NCBI GenBank assembly: GCA_014526335.1
Contig: JACTAT010000024.1
Location: 1,282,375-1,346,374, forward strand
Source of the DNA: Chrysaora quinquecirrha
Lineage: Eukaryota; Cnidaria; Scyphozoa; Semaeostomeae; Pelagiidae
Length of the DNA stretch: 64,000 nt
Reading direction: 5' to 3'
Shown here: positions 1 to 11,700 of the stretch, piece after piece
Position numbering within the stretch: position 1 is the stretch's first letter
Layout of the letters: each line of letters opens with the position of its first letter
Position numbers and translations under genes: made by a program
The notes under the pieces: generated by a model
The model's database searches: none
What the model saw: only the letters and a program-made list of their open reading frames with translations
What the model was told of the DNA's origin: nothing

Positions 1-658
1 GCATAAACCAACTACTGTTGGAAAAGAAGTCCCCACGATGAATTGCTGAGAAGCCTTCTCTTATAGCAACATGATGTGCATACAACTGGGAGAGTGTAAC
101 ACATTCTCTTTGTCTAGGCTGCTGCTGTGCTTGATTATCAGCTGCATGCTGCTGCATAGAGATACTTCCCAAACGAGGCTGAAGCTTCCAATGGGCAAAG
201 CCACCATCTTGTTTGCACAGCAGAAAAATTAGAGTCCTGTGCGCATGTGGCAGGCAAAATTGTAGTAAAATCACCGGTATAAGTTTTGTTTAGCTTTGTT
301 GAAGCCTTTTTGCTCATTTAGAGCTATTACAGAATGGTTATTTCTTGCACGGCCTGTAACTGCCAAGAAAGACAAAAAACAACTAAAGTTTGCAGTGGAG
401 GTGGAGAACCGGTGAGTATATCTTAGAACAGCTACAGCTTGTCTAGCTAAGGCATTTAATGACCACAGTTAACCTCTACAGCAGATTAAAAGATTATTTT
501 CGGTGAAAATCCTTGTATGCTAAAAGATTAAGTCAATAATTACTCTCTCAAAAATAAGAATAACATACCAATAAATACACAAAACAAAGAAAACATTGCT
601 TCTCCTGCTCAATACTAACAAGCTTAGTGCTACAGCAACATATGAACTATAGTCTGGG
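1..658. other. non-coding nuclear DNA
   Basis: I see no supportable gene, RNA or repeat here. The sequence is AT-rich with stops in all frames. It lies just upstream of a decayed THAP domain and may be old transposon flank. Confidence 0.5.
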
Positions 659-901
659 ATGGAAGAAGTATCTAAACAGGTTAATAAAGTTCAATGTGGT
701 CTGTTGAAAACTTATTTTATCTTAAGGAGCCAATTTTCGGACTGTTTTAGGTTTCCAACAGATGAGAAAAGAAAGGGTTTATGGATAAGGGCACTACGCT
801 GGGATAAGTGGACACCCACCAAGTATTTTTACATATGGAGTAAGGATTTCAAAGGCACTGACTTTTTTAAATCAAGGTCTCTATGCCGAGATGGCCCTTA
901 A
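659..901 (+). pseudogene. decayed THAP DNA-binding domain
   Basis: The 80-codon reading frame contains the middle of a THAP zinc finger: FRFPTDEKRKGLWIRALR, then a W-x-P step and a terminal KDF...FF stretch. In the family this domain binds transposon ends or promoters and coordinates zinc through a C2CH set. Here the usual I-C-x-x-H-F step reads Y-I-W-S-K-D-F, so the third Cys and the His ligand are both replaced and zinc binding is unlikely. A P-element/THAP9-like transposase remnant lies about 1.2 kb downstream on the same strand, so this is probably its N-terminal domain, separated by an intron or an insertion. The alternative is an unrelated THAP fragment. Confidence 0.6.
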
Positions 902-2129
902 GATACTTACAATTTAAACAGAATAACAGCGGTAATAGCAACGTGTTAATACAAAAATTGAATTTAGCGAATACAGTTAAACAAATATGATTTAATCTAG
1001 AAGTGCTCAAATTAATTAAACGAAAACTACTTGTCTCTTTACATAATCATATCTAAGAAAAAGATAAAAAAAAGGCGTGACAAAGGCAGAAGTGAATCCA
1101 AACAGCAATGAAATAATATATTTCAGTTAATGTTTTCATTTAATTAATATTTTACTTTGGGTGAAGTTATTGAATAGATTGTTCTCCTAATTTGCAAGAT
1201 TACCTTGCAAAGTTTGCTATCGCAACTAAACATTGTGGGTCTTCTTGACTCACTTGACAAATTTCTTTCATTTAGTTCATTAATCCAGGGACAACAGTCT
1301 TTTGCTACCTTAAGCAAGCTTTCTCGTCTATTAGAAAAGAATTTACAAGCAAGCAAAAAATGTTGTTCATATTCTAACACACTAACACCTAATGTTTTGC
1401 AAAATTCACAGATCCTCTCAGCTCTCGGTAATCTGTTATTACCACCAAAAATTCCTGTTTTAATTTTCAGGTTATGTGCACTTAGGACGTAGCTTCAAAA
1501 ATTCACTTCTAATTTTGAAACTAGGAATAACATGAAGATAAGTCTCAAACTTAAATGTTGTTTGAAAAGGGCATATGTTTTTAACTTTCTATCTTCAGCT
1601 ATATGTTGCTTTATTTCATCCATTACGTAAGATTGAAAATGATCTCAGACCTTAATGATGGGGGATTATTATCTGAAGGTAAGATATTATAAAGGGTTTG
1701 AAGATAGTGAGCTTCTGAAACCCAATTTGGAAAACCAGCATCAGCATCTTTTATTAACATACTAACAGCTAAATACAAATAACAATTATTTTCCAACTGG
1801 AGGAGACGATTATGAAATTCAAAAATATTAAATGTTGCTTCACAGAAATCCTACCCAGCTTAGCATAAACAGCTTCAGTGTTTCTGTTTTATTTTCCTTT
1901 AAAGCATATCTGCAAGCAGAGAGATGAAGTCGTTCCAGTTTTCAAACATCGAATGTTCCCCAGACTTCTGATGCATAAGTCATAATTGGACTAATAGTAT
2001 GATCAAAAAGATACTATAGATTATATAACTCCTCCTTGGTAAAATAGTCCAAGACTTAAAAGATGTGCAATCTCTTCAATATTTGACTTCCCAAAGCATC
2101 TTCAAATCCAAGCCAAACAACGGAGAAGA
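902..2129. other. non-coding stretch within P-element remnant
   Basis: I recognise nothing here. It separates the THAP domain fragment from the transposase core and may be intron or decayed coding sequence. Short reading frames at about 1,144-1,492 on both strands are antisense to each other and match no family I know. Confidence 0.4.
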
Positions 2130-3560
2130 GAAATAACACAATTTGAAAGAAAAAATCAGTTAAAAGTATAACTAAGCGAAACCATCTCTATGTCACTATG
2201 ACCACACTTATTGTAAGAAAGATGAAAAACCAGCACCAACTGAAATATCACTACGTAAGCTGAAGTTAAAAAGAAAATAAAAGTTCTTCAACAGAAAGTA
2301 AGACGTCATGAGAGAAAATCTCTTCTTGAAAGATGTAATCAATATGTTAAAAGAAAAGCAATTATTGAAAGAAGCACCAGCAATCTTCTTAAAGATCAAT
2401 TTTCTGGTCTCACTCTTGAAATATTTTTCAAAATGAATTGCAAAATTCTAAGAGAAAAACAAAGGTAATCAGTATCACGTAGAAGTAAAGAAATTTGCAT
2501 TAACACTTCATTTTCATTCACCAAAAGCTTTTTCATGCTTTCGTAAAATATTCAATCTCCTCATCCATCATCCATCAGAAACTACACATCAACTATAAAC
2601 TGTGAACCTAGATTCCATACTGGAGTTCTGCATAACCTCTCAAAACAACTTGAAAGTAATCCAGAGATGGCTGATTGTGTATTAATGAATGATGCCATGG
2701 CGATTCGAAAGCAAGTCTTGTTTGATACCAAGAATGCAGAGTACTCAGGATTTGTTGATTATGGTAGTACATTAGGTGAAGCGAGTGAGCATCAAGCTTC
2801 TGAGGCTCTTGTTTTTTACTTGTTGGTCTAAAGAAATACTGGAAGTGTCCCATTGGGTATTTGTTAACATGTGATGGCACTTTTGCAAATCTTGAGACCT
2901 TTCGAATTCTTGGCTGCAAGTTCATTCCCAATTTCGAAAAATGAAATCTTATTTTCCTCATCCATGTTGTTTTAGCTGCCTGTCATATGTTTAAGTTGAC
3001 CAGGAATGCATTTCCAGATATAGTTATCTTCAAAATTCAGATAATAAGAATATTAGTTGGGTTTTATTTTGTAAGCTCGTTAAACTTCAGGATGAAGACT
3101 GCTTGTCTCCTGGTAACAAGCTCAATATAAATCATGTTAATTTTCAGCAACACAAGATGAATATACTATGAACAGCTCAAACTCTGAGCTCCTCTGTTGC
3201 AAAGGCTTTAGAGTTCCTAAAAGATGATCTTTGCATGGATGATTTTAAGGAATGTGGTCCAACCATCAAGTTTGTCAAGAAAATTGACAAACTGTTTGGC
3301 ATACTGAATTCTCGAAATCCCTATGGGAAGGGTTTTAAATCTACTAAACGCACTGCCAATATTTCCTTCAGAGAGCAAATTTTTAAGGAAACATCAAGTA
3401 TCTAACCTCACTCAAGACTAAGGAAGGCAAGTTTTTGCATAGAGTCGTAGAAAAACGTTTATACTTGGATTTATGATAACTATGCACTCCGTTTTGTCAA
3501 TATCCTACAAAGAGATGAAAATCCATTCAAATATATATTGACATATAAATTATAGTTTTT
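2130..3560 (+). pseudogene. P-element / THAP9-like transposase remnant
   Basis: Translating in shifting frames gives the ordered landmarks of a P-element-type transposase. There is a basic coiled-coil part at 2,240-2,400 (LLKDQFSGLTLE), then KFALTLHFHSPKAF at about 2,495-2,535. Next comes the catalytic RNase-H-like start with LMNDAMAIRKQVLFD and GFVDYG (about 2,680-2,770), then EALVFYLLVGLKKYWKCPIG, TCDGT..NLETFRILGC and CHMFKL. Finally NKLNINHVNFQQHKMN, SVAKALEFL and LFGILNSRNPYGKGFKS appear at 3,110-3,345. There are several frameshifts and stops. About 35 residues are missing between PIGYLL and TCDGT. The element cannot make a transposase. The family match comes from the motif series; insertion boundaries were not found. 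Confidence 0.8.
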
Positions 3561-3689
3561 TGATAATTATCCAAAATACACTTCAGCTGAAATATGCTTT
3601 AAGAATATCGTATTGAAAAATTCAATAGTTGCCTCAAGGAAAGGAAATGTCATGTCATTTGAAAGTGAAAGTACCGGTTCATTGTTTAG

Positions 3690-4093
3690 TCCAAAATGGT
3701 CCAGACATAGGTCACCAATCATTGATGAATCAGAGGATGCTGATGAAGATGATACCAAGCATAGACATAGTGGTTGTAATGAACGAACAAACTAAAAGAG
3801 CCTTCTGGAAATTGGGCAAGATAGAGCAACTAATCGTTGGTAGAGGCAGTCATATTTGGGCCGCTAAGGTTCGAGTTTCAACCAAAAGGGAACTTCGATG
3901 TTAACTGGTTCGTTGAAACACTTTGTACCATTACAGGTATCATCAAAAGATAAGGCAAAATAAGGATATTTTATCTGACAATGTAGAGGTAAATGTATCG
4001 TAAAATAATGATATTAACAGTAATCATGTAAGACCACATAGAAATGCGGCCATTATTGTTGAGCTAAAAAGAAAAGACAATTTCTGAATTTTA
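3690..4093 (+). pseudogene. BEL/Pao-type retrotransposon C-terminal fragment (DUF5641-like)
   Basis: One frame reads VVVMNEQTKRAFWKLGKIEQ and then LIVGRGSHIWAAKVRV, followed after a frameshift by SLKHFVPLQVSS and, further on, RNAAIIVELKRK. A run of a valine-rich strand, W-x-L-G-x-I, G-x-D/G-x-x-x-R/W-A-A-x-V and S-L-x-H-L-V-P-L is typical of the DUF5641 segment that ends the polyprotein of BEL/Pao LTR retroelements. An acidic stretch (about 3,725-3,750) precedes it. No LTR, integrase core or reverse transcriptase is visible beside it, so this is an isolated decayed piece. It begins only about 130 bases after the P-element remnant, so one element probably landed in the other. Confidence 0.6.
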
Positions 4094-5485
4094 GATATTG
4101 TATTTATAAGTTTGATTTTGTGTACTTTGTTTATATTTCATGTTATGGTTTGATCTGCAGGCAGATCAACCGGGGTAGTGTGTTGGATTCTTTTGATATT
4201 TTGATCATCGTATCCCTGTGTATTTTCGTTTTATCTAAACTAGTTCCAGTTCTCCTATTTGTTGTTATTTGCATATATATATATATAGTTGTGAACAGTA
4301 GGTTTAAAATATATTGTATTGCTAGAGTTTTTCGGGTTTTTGGTTTTGGTTTTGATTGTAAGTTGCCCAAAAGAGCACTACATTATCTGCCAAGCTGTTT
4401 AATTATGAACGATTGTAACCATTTGTAAATAGTGTGATAAAAGAAATTTTGTATATATTTTATAAGAGATGAGTCGTTCATTTTATCGCAACCCTGCTCT
4501 ACGTTCACAACACCAACCATTTGCATGTGTGCAAATAGGTTAGAATGGGTTGGACTTCGTGCCAAGGTATGTCTTCCTACCATAATTAGGTGAATTAGTG
4601 AATTTTGGGGACCAACTGGACAAAAGTACAATTTTGTTCAAAAGGTACAGTTTAGAAAAGAGATTCAAAATTTTCTCAAGAACCAAAATGTGAGCAATAT
4701 GGCAGCTGTATGAAGTAAATTTTTCAAAACTGGAAATCTGGTAGTAAATCTTTTCTAAAAAAGACATTTTTAAAGATTTTAAGCACCAAATAATCGGGCA
4801 TATAATGCAGATCAGCACAAGTAAGACCACTCAAACTTTTTAAGCAGTTGTTGACAGTTTTGAGGCACTGTCCGATGTTATTAAATGTCTGATTTTGTGA
4901 AAAGTACAAGACAAAAATTTAAGAAGTGAAATAGTGTCGAAAAAACTGATAATGAAATAAGGTTGACTGGTCAACTTTTGCACGATTTTAATACACAATT
5001 GAGGGGAATGGGCACCAAAAACGTGCGAAAATCACTACTGACGCCATTCTCCTCACATTTATATTTTTTATCTTACTTGGTCTTTTGCAAAATGTGATAT
5101 TTTCCAATTCGAAATGGAGGAAAATGGAGTCAAATAGAAAGTAAGACAACAGTTGTTAATGTGAGTAATCTATTAACAAAAATTAGAAGATCTCGTAGAA
5201 ATTCAAAGCTTATACATCACTTTATATATATTATCTTTCCCAATAAACAGAAATAGACTAGAGTAAAAGCAAAAGCAAGATGACCAAGAAAACGTGTTTT
5301 AAGAAGCACCTACACTGGTTTTCATTTTACATTATACAAGGTTTGTTTAGTCTTAAAGTAAAGCCACATTGATTTTGTATCTTTTAGAATTTGCATTTTT
5401 AGAAATTTATTTTCATGATGTTATAGCATTTTATTTTCTTGACCATTATACTATTAGCATTTTGTATTTTATTATTTTCGCTGTT
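4094..5485. other. non-coding nuclear DNA
   Basis: There is no recognisable gene. It holds a short AT microsatellite near 4,275 and AT-rich sequence with small random frames on both strands. Confidence 0.5.
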
Positions 5486-5489
5486 TTCA

Positions 5490-6345
5490 GCATGAACTGG
5501 CCAAATGTATTGTGTGCCAAGAAGACAAGTCAGAACAACTTTTTGCTCCAAAAAAATCGCGTAAATTCAGATCAATTCCAACATGTGTCGGAACTCCGCA
5601 AACTAGACGTGCTGCTGGTAAATCTGGTACTACCAGAAAATACAAAAAAAGATGAGTTGCTTTTGAATAATGTGTCATGGCACCACTCCTGTCATCAAAA
5701 GTTTTTTTCTTCACGCCTAGAAAGGGTAAAAAATAGGAAAAAGAAGTAAAAAGAGAACAGAGGATCTAAGTAGAAATCAAAGAGATTGTCTCTTGACAAA
5801 AGCAATGATCTTTGCTTGTTCTGTGGCACTTGTGACACAGAAAAGTTGATTGAATGTTCAACTCAAAATGCAGAAGCTATTTTGCGCAAGATGATAAGTG
5901 ATTTAAATGATACCGAAATGTAAGCAAAATATCGGGAGGTGATTCTGTAGCAATGGATTTGAAGTACCATTTCACTTGCTGGAGCAATTACCGAAACCGC
6001 CACTGGGCTTTCATGCCTTCTAAAGAAAAAGTTGCAAGCTCAAGAGCAAAAGCAAGATCAATGGTTGAGCTCTAATCATTTGTTAAATCTTCAATTGAAG
6101 ATGGCACTAATTAATATTATGCAAAAGATCTTCGTAATATGTACGAGAGCAGATTGTTGGAATTGGGCCAAAACATTGTTGGGAGTAAAGCAAGTTTCAA
6201 GCAGAATGTTTTCAATTTTTTAAAAATCTTCGGATTCAAGAGCAATCTGATGATGATAAAATCATTTATGGTTTTCTGAAAGGTCTTGAACTCGCCATCA
6301 CTTTAAATCAAAGCCAGAAGATTTTTGATGTTATGATGGAAAATA
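5490..6345 (+). pseudogene. fragment of a cnidarian transposon-associated ORF (N-terminal Cys/His region)
   Basis: Pieces in different frames read LAKCIVCQEDKSEQL, then VSWHHSCHQKFFSSRLERVK (about 5,670-5,730), LCLFCGTCDTEKLIECST (about 5,815-5,870), GGDSVAMDLKYHFTCWSNY (about 5,935-5,990) and LRNMYESRLLELGQNIVG. The C-x-x-C and Y-H-x-x-C/W-H-x-S-C steps, and the spacing of these blocks, resemble the N-terminal region of the large nuclease ORF at 8.7-14.8 kb (there: VRYHRSCYTNYT). I infer a related but different family copy. The later nuclease and CXC regions are absent. Frameshifts and stops show it is dead. Confidence 0.5.
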
Positions 6346-8396
6346 TACACAAAAACTGAAAAGCTCTGCCTTAAAAACCCACAGGAAGGATATTTAGGGC
6401 TAGTACCTCTGACTTTGAAATGAAATATTATGGATTAAGCCTTTGGCCCATTTTTGCTGCCATTTTTTAAGGGATCAATTCTCTAAGGGAAATGTGCATT
6501 TAACTTAATGATTTATTGTTGATATAGCAAGCATTTTTAAATGAAGTTTACTAATGTACTAGCTTATATCACATTGCTTTATACCCCCTTTTCGATTTCT
6601 TTTTCTTTCTTTCTGCTCCCTCCTGTCTTTTTTCTTCTTATCCGGTTTCTTGTCTGTTGTTTGTATTTCAAACAAATCTGTGATAGGGAATTTAAAGTTA
6701 GGGTTACTGAATATGTTTAAGATGACTGGACATTCATACTCTCTGCACAGGTCATACAGTCAGGCCCTCTCATCTCATCTACATTTATTAGAGTCTCTAT
6801 GACAAATATTCAAACTTTGAGTTGATGCAAAATTCAGTATTTCCAAGACTCAGCCTTTTTTACATGAAACGTTTTTTAATACTCTGCTTGATGGAAGCAT
6901 AAAACGTTGTCAAATTTCTACCTCATATGTTAGCATGCTTTCAATACGAATTCTTACATTTAAAAACCAGTAGGATCTTTTTGCATCAGATAAGTTTTCC
7001 GCGCCAACCGATTCCTCTATCATAACATCACATCTCTCCACCATGGTCAGTTTTGTCTTATCGAGAGAATACTGTGTTAGTTTTGTGTTACCTTCTGATG
7101 TATTCCAGCTTTCTATTTTCATCAGATCGTTGTTTTCATCATCTATATAGAATAAAGACATTAACATCAAACAAGTTGAAGTCAGGTTCACACCTAAGAG
7201 CAACCTATTTACCTGGGTCAAAGTTAAATGCAGTTTTAGGTTACGTTCCCAGTTACACAATAAAATCATTGAAAGTTCTATTCAAGATATATTGCATTCA
7301 TTAAAAAATTTATTGTTTCATTATTTACTTCTGTCAAGAAAGCAATATCAAGGGTGCCTTCTTTAAAGCAAATCAGACATTTTCTTGGCCTCCCTAAGAT
7401 GTGTAGCCAAAGCAGAGTACAAGGAGCTCATTGATTCGGACTTTCAGGTTTCGAAGAAGTAGCCACTCTCAGGAGGCTCTCTCGCCAAACTATTCAAATC
7501 CATGCAAAATAAAATACTAATTCTGATCCAACAATTGACAAAATTGACCCTAACATTAGAGGTAAGCCTCATCATTTTTGCGAAAAATCTTGTTCTGCTT
7601 CTAAATGTTTTCAAAAATCTGTTTCTGTTGGTTTTCCAAAAGAACGTTTTGTTTTGGTGCAAGTCAGTTTCGAAAAAATCACAGAAGATGTGTTTTGTTT
7701 CACTAAGAGATAAATGTGAATTACTGCTAGAGTTGATGCATCTTTACCTGTCTCTAGATGATCAGTATTGTTCGGTATGCTTGAATCTGTGGGGAAAATA
7801 TAGCAATCTTCATTGCTTTATTCCGTATTGAGAAAATCATTAAACATTGGATATAGAAGTTTTCCGTGTATTGTAAACTTTTAAATCTTAACCGTTTGGA
7901 CACTCTGTATGTGCCAGATATGGCTGTTTCAATTCAAACAATGCTTATTAATACTAATTGCATTGTATATTAAGATAATATAGACCTGGCATGAATAGAC
8001 TTCTTGAAATTTCATCTTTTGAATAAACAAAATTGCAAAGTCACAACAATGCTGTTTCGGACTGGTACAGTTGATGTCGTCTTACATTGGTTACCTGACC
8101 TAAGAATCCTTCTGTATTTATAAGGCTGCTGGACTGCCTCGGTCGACCGAAGAATGGCCATTGGCGAGTGATGTAGACAGGGAAGCAAGGTGAGTCGTAC
8201 TGCATTTATAAGGCTTTTCTACCCTCAGATGGCCTGTTGCACGCTCTGTGTGCCATCATGTGGCCAGCTAGTGCTACCTACTGCCATGTACTAGCTAGCC
8301 CCGTGGTTGTTGCAGTTGTAAGTGTGGTTGTTGTTGTGTAATGTTGTGATTGTTGTCAGTGCGATGAGAAGATAGCTACTTGGCAGGCTGTGTTTT
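6346..8396. other. non-coding nuclear DNA left of the AcademX-like element
   Basis: No gene family is recognisable. A 119-codon frame on the - strand (6,910-7,269) and a 109-codon frame on the + strand (7,502-7,831) match nothing I know and have no supporting context. Confidence 0.4.
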
Positions 8397-8643
8397 TAGG
8401 CCGTGGGATGTGGCACCGTATCGTTCACTTTCGTTGCCGTCATCGCGGGCCTTATTGCTAACAAATTTTCTTACCTATCTCTAGTTGAACATCGTGTTAT
8501 GAAAATTCCGAGTGGCCCCAAGCGAAAAAGTTGCACAAATAGCTTGTTATTTGCGATTAAAGTTGTCAATTTCTAGGCCTAAATTTCCAACGAGCCGCCA
8601 TTTCTAGCACTCGCCAAGCCGCTGGGTGTGAAAAGCGGACCAA
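8397..8643 (+). repeat. left terminal inverted repeat of AcademX-like element
   Basis: This is near-identical to the reverse complement of 15,067-15,315 over blocks such as CGTTGCCGTCATCGCGGG, CTAACAAATTTTCTTACC and GGGTGTGAAA-GCGGACCAA. The first 15 bases TAGGCCGTGGGATGT match. The next ~30 bases differ between arms, which is the most diverged part. It ends about 95 bp before the transposase ATG at 8,738, so it may contain the promoter. Confidence 0.9.
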
Positions 8644-8737
8644 TAAATGCGGTAAAGACAGCGGGCCTCGTTCCTCGTATTCCAGTCCAGCGATTGATAT
8701 CGCGCCTCACGTGGATATTTGTGATCTGTTTTCAAAC

Positions 8738-11700
8738 ATGGCGGACTCACCGAGGGTGAGGACGTCCTGGACAAGAGAACTATTTCATCATGCTTTATGC
8801 ATTTTGACAACGTTGAAGAAACTGTTTTCCAATCACCAAGCAGAGACTGGAAAAATTTATTTCGTGTAGACTTAGATGGTTGAAACTCGACTGTGTTCAA
8901 GCCAAAATTGCCAAAAATTCTTATGACAACTTCACAGATGAGGAAGTTCACGCGTATTTGCAAAATGAGACAAATTTCTCATTGAACTGGCACTATCATA
9001 AAGGATGCTATAAGAAGTTCTGTGACGAAGAGAAAATTCGAAGAGAAGAGACGAAACTATTGAAAAACCATGCATAGTTGAAGAGATCTCGCGTGTTGAA
9101 GCAACCAATCAAGATGACAGTAGTCCTAAACCCATTGCAACAAGGAAGTTGACACGACAAGCAGTGAGTGGGACATCTGAATCTTCAGTTCCAAAAGGAA
9201 CAAATATGTTCTTCCAGAGGAATGTATCATATGCGGAAAAGGCAATAATTTGTTCAAGAAAGATAAGGTGAGTTACAAATACTAACAAATTTCATTTTAT
9301 AATCTACCTGTAGGAATAATTTGTTTGCTCTCTCGTTGTTGGATTTAGGTAATTTGTTACGTTGTAATTTACGAAATTTAGTCATTTGGAGATTGTGGAA
9401 TCTTTATTTTCAATGGAACGAACTGAAACCAGAAATGATACCTATGAGTTTGAATTATAACAAAACAGTTGTGACATTTCAAATTCACTTTCTTTTCAGT
9501 TTGGTGGTAGGAAAAGAACTCCACTTGTTCTTGCTGAGACTCTAGATGCTGGTATGCTAAGAGAGGCTGCAGAATCCATCAAAGATGAAAATATCCTTTT
9601 AAAGATTAGAGGCAAAGATTGCGTGGCAATTGAAGTCCGATATCACAGATCCTGCTACACAAATTACACAAAGTTTCTTATCCGTGACTCAAGACTTCTG
9701 AGAAGCTTTACGAAAAATCTTTTGCAATATTCTGCAGAGATGTGATAGAAGGTGACATTATAGAAAAGAAATCGATTAAGTACATCACTGAACTTCAAAA
9801 GAAGTTTATTTCAACTGTGATGAAACATGAGAAGTTGGATGCATCTGGCTACAGAAGATATTTACTCAAGCAGCGTCTAAAAAAGCATACCCACAGCTTG
9901 TATTTTTCACTCCAAGGAAGCGCAATAGATGCGAAATGGTTTATGTTGACCAACTTTCTGCAGAAGATATAGTGGATGAACACATGTCACTTAGAGAATC
10001 AACTCGGACAAGTGATGCTGAGTCTGATGCGGAGATGGAAGATTATATTGATGATGACATGGAAAGGATGAATGTACCAGAGACAACAAATGAACTGCAT
10101 ACCCTCTATAATGCTGCATTGATTTTAAGAGAGAAAGTGAAAATCATCCTGACCTTAATCTCCCATGGCCACCTTTAGCAACAGATATAACAGATGAGAA
10201 TGCCACAAAATCGGTTCCCACAGAAATCTTCAATATGTTGGCATGGATCTGCGGCTTTTCTATGGAACCCACATTGGATAGTTTTGTTGAAGTAAAGACA
10301 ATGAAAACAAGAAACTTCTCTCAATAGCCCAGGATTTAGTATTTGTTGCATCACATGGAAAAAGCTGACACCAAAAGGCATAGCACTTGGGATGGCAATA
10401 CGTCAAGTGACTGGATCAGCTTCAGCTATTTCTTTGGTAAATAAGTTGGGACATTGCATGTCACATTCTTTTGTGCTAAGCCATGAAACGGCTCTTGCAC
10501 AGCTTAACATATCATCTTTGTCAATTTTGCCTCCTGGTTTTGTAAATAACGTCAGTACCACCCTTGCTTGGGACAATGATGATTTTGCTGAAGAGACACG
10601 CACTGGTAAAGGAACCACTCACATCACAGGTGGGATCATAATACAACGTTTGCAGCCTGCCCAAGGTAGTGAACATGAAAGATGTAATTTACCTCGATCA
10701 AGATCTCTAAAAGCACCTTCAAATGAGATTGCCTCTTATGTTGTTGGTAAAAAGGTCACTGTTGACCTCCTTGAGGCTGCTTCTACTACCAACATTGATG
10801 AAAAAAGCCACCTGGTCATGCAGAAAAATGCAAGGCAAAATGACCTTGCGTTTATCCTTTGCCGATATCTTTCTCCACATGAAAAAAGTTTGCCAAACTG
10901 GACTGGTTTCAATACAAAAATTGAATCCCATGCCCTTCCTCCTCTTTCCAAAATTGGTTACCTACCAGTGATAGATGATTCTCCTACTGAAATGTCAACT
11001 GTTAATGAGATTCTGAAAAAGAGCTGGGCCATTGCAGAAAGACTTGGGCTCAAATTTCTCCATCTGGTATTTGATGAAGCCATTTATGCCAAGATACAGT
11101 TAATAAGGTGGAAGAATGAGCAATACATGAGAAGATTCATTGTGAGGCTTGGGGATTTCCATATGGCCATGAGTTTCTGTGGAGCAATATCAAAGATTTA
11201 CAAAGATGCAGGATTGAAAGTGAGTCTAAACTTGTTACTTTTGATTTGGTTTCATTGTAACAGTATTCTTTTTAGTTTGGCATCTCTCCACATGCTTGCA
11301 GAGCAACAATGCAACCAGTACCAGTATGATTCCTTGTTAGGCATTACTGTTAATTGTGCAAGTGAAGAAAAACTAATGAATTTCTTTCTGTTGCTAGGAC
11401 ATTTTGATTGAATCTGAAATTGTTGCCCTGGCTCAATCAATGGCGTATTAAGTGGAAAGCATTACAATCGGAGTGTGAGATCCCACAAGGTCGTATATGA
11501 GTCTCTGACACGTTTGCTGTTTGAAAGCTACCTTGACAGTTTACAAGAAGAGGAGCGGAGGGACATACAGCACACGATTGGTAAGTGATTACATGTTCCT
11601 TTTGGTTTTCTCGACAGTCATTTCAATCTAAACCTCTCGACTTCAATCATTTCAAATTTCAATCTCAACAGGTTTTGAATCTGAACACTATTGCCTCAAC

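Noticed and set aside
6910..7269. 119-codon - strand frame as a gene
   Set aside because: No recognisable domain, splice context or neighbouring support; composition is like surrounding non-coding DNA.
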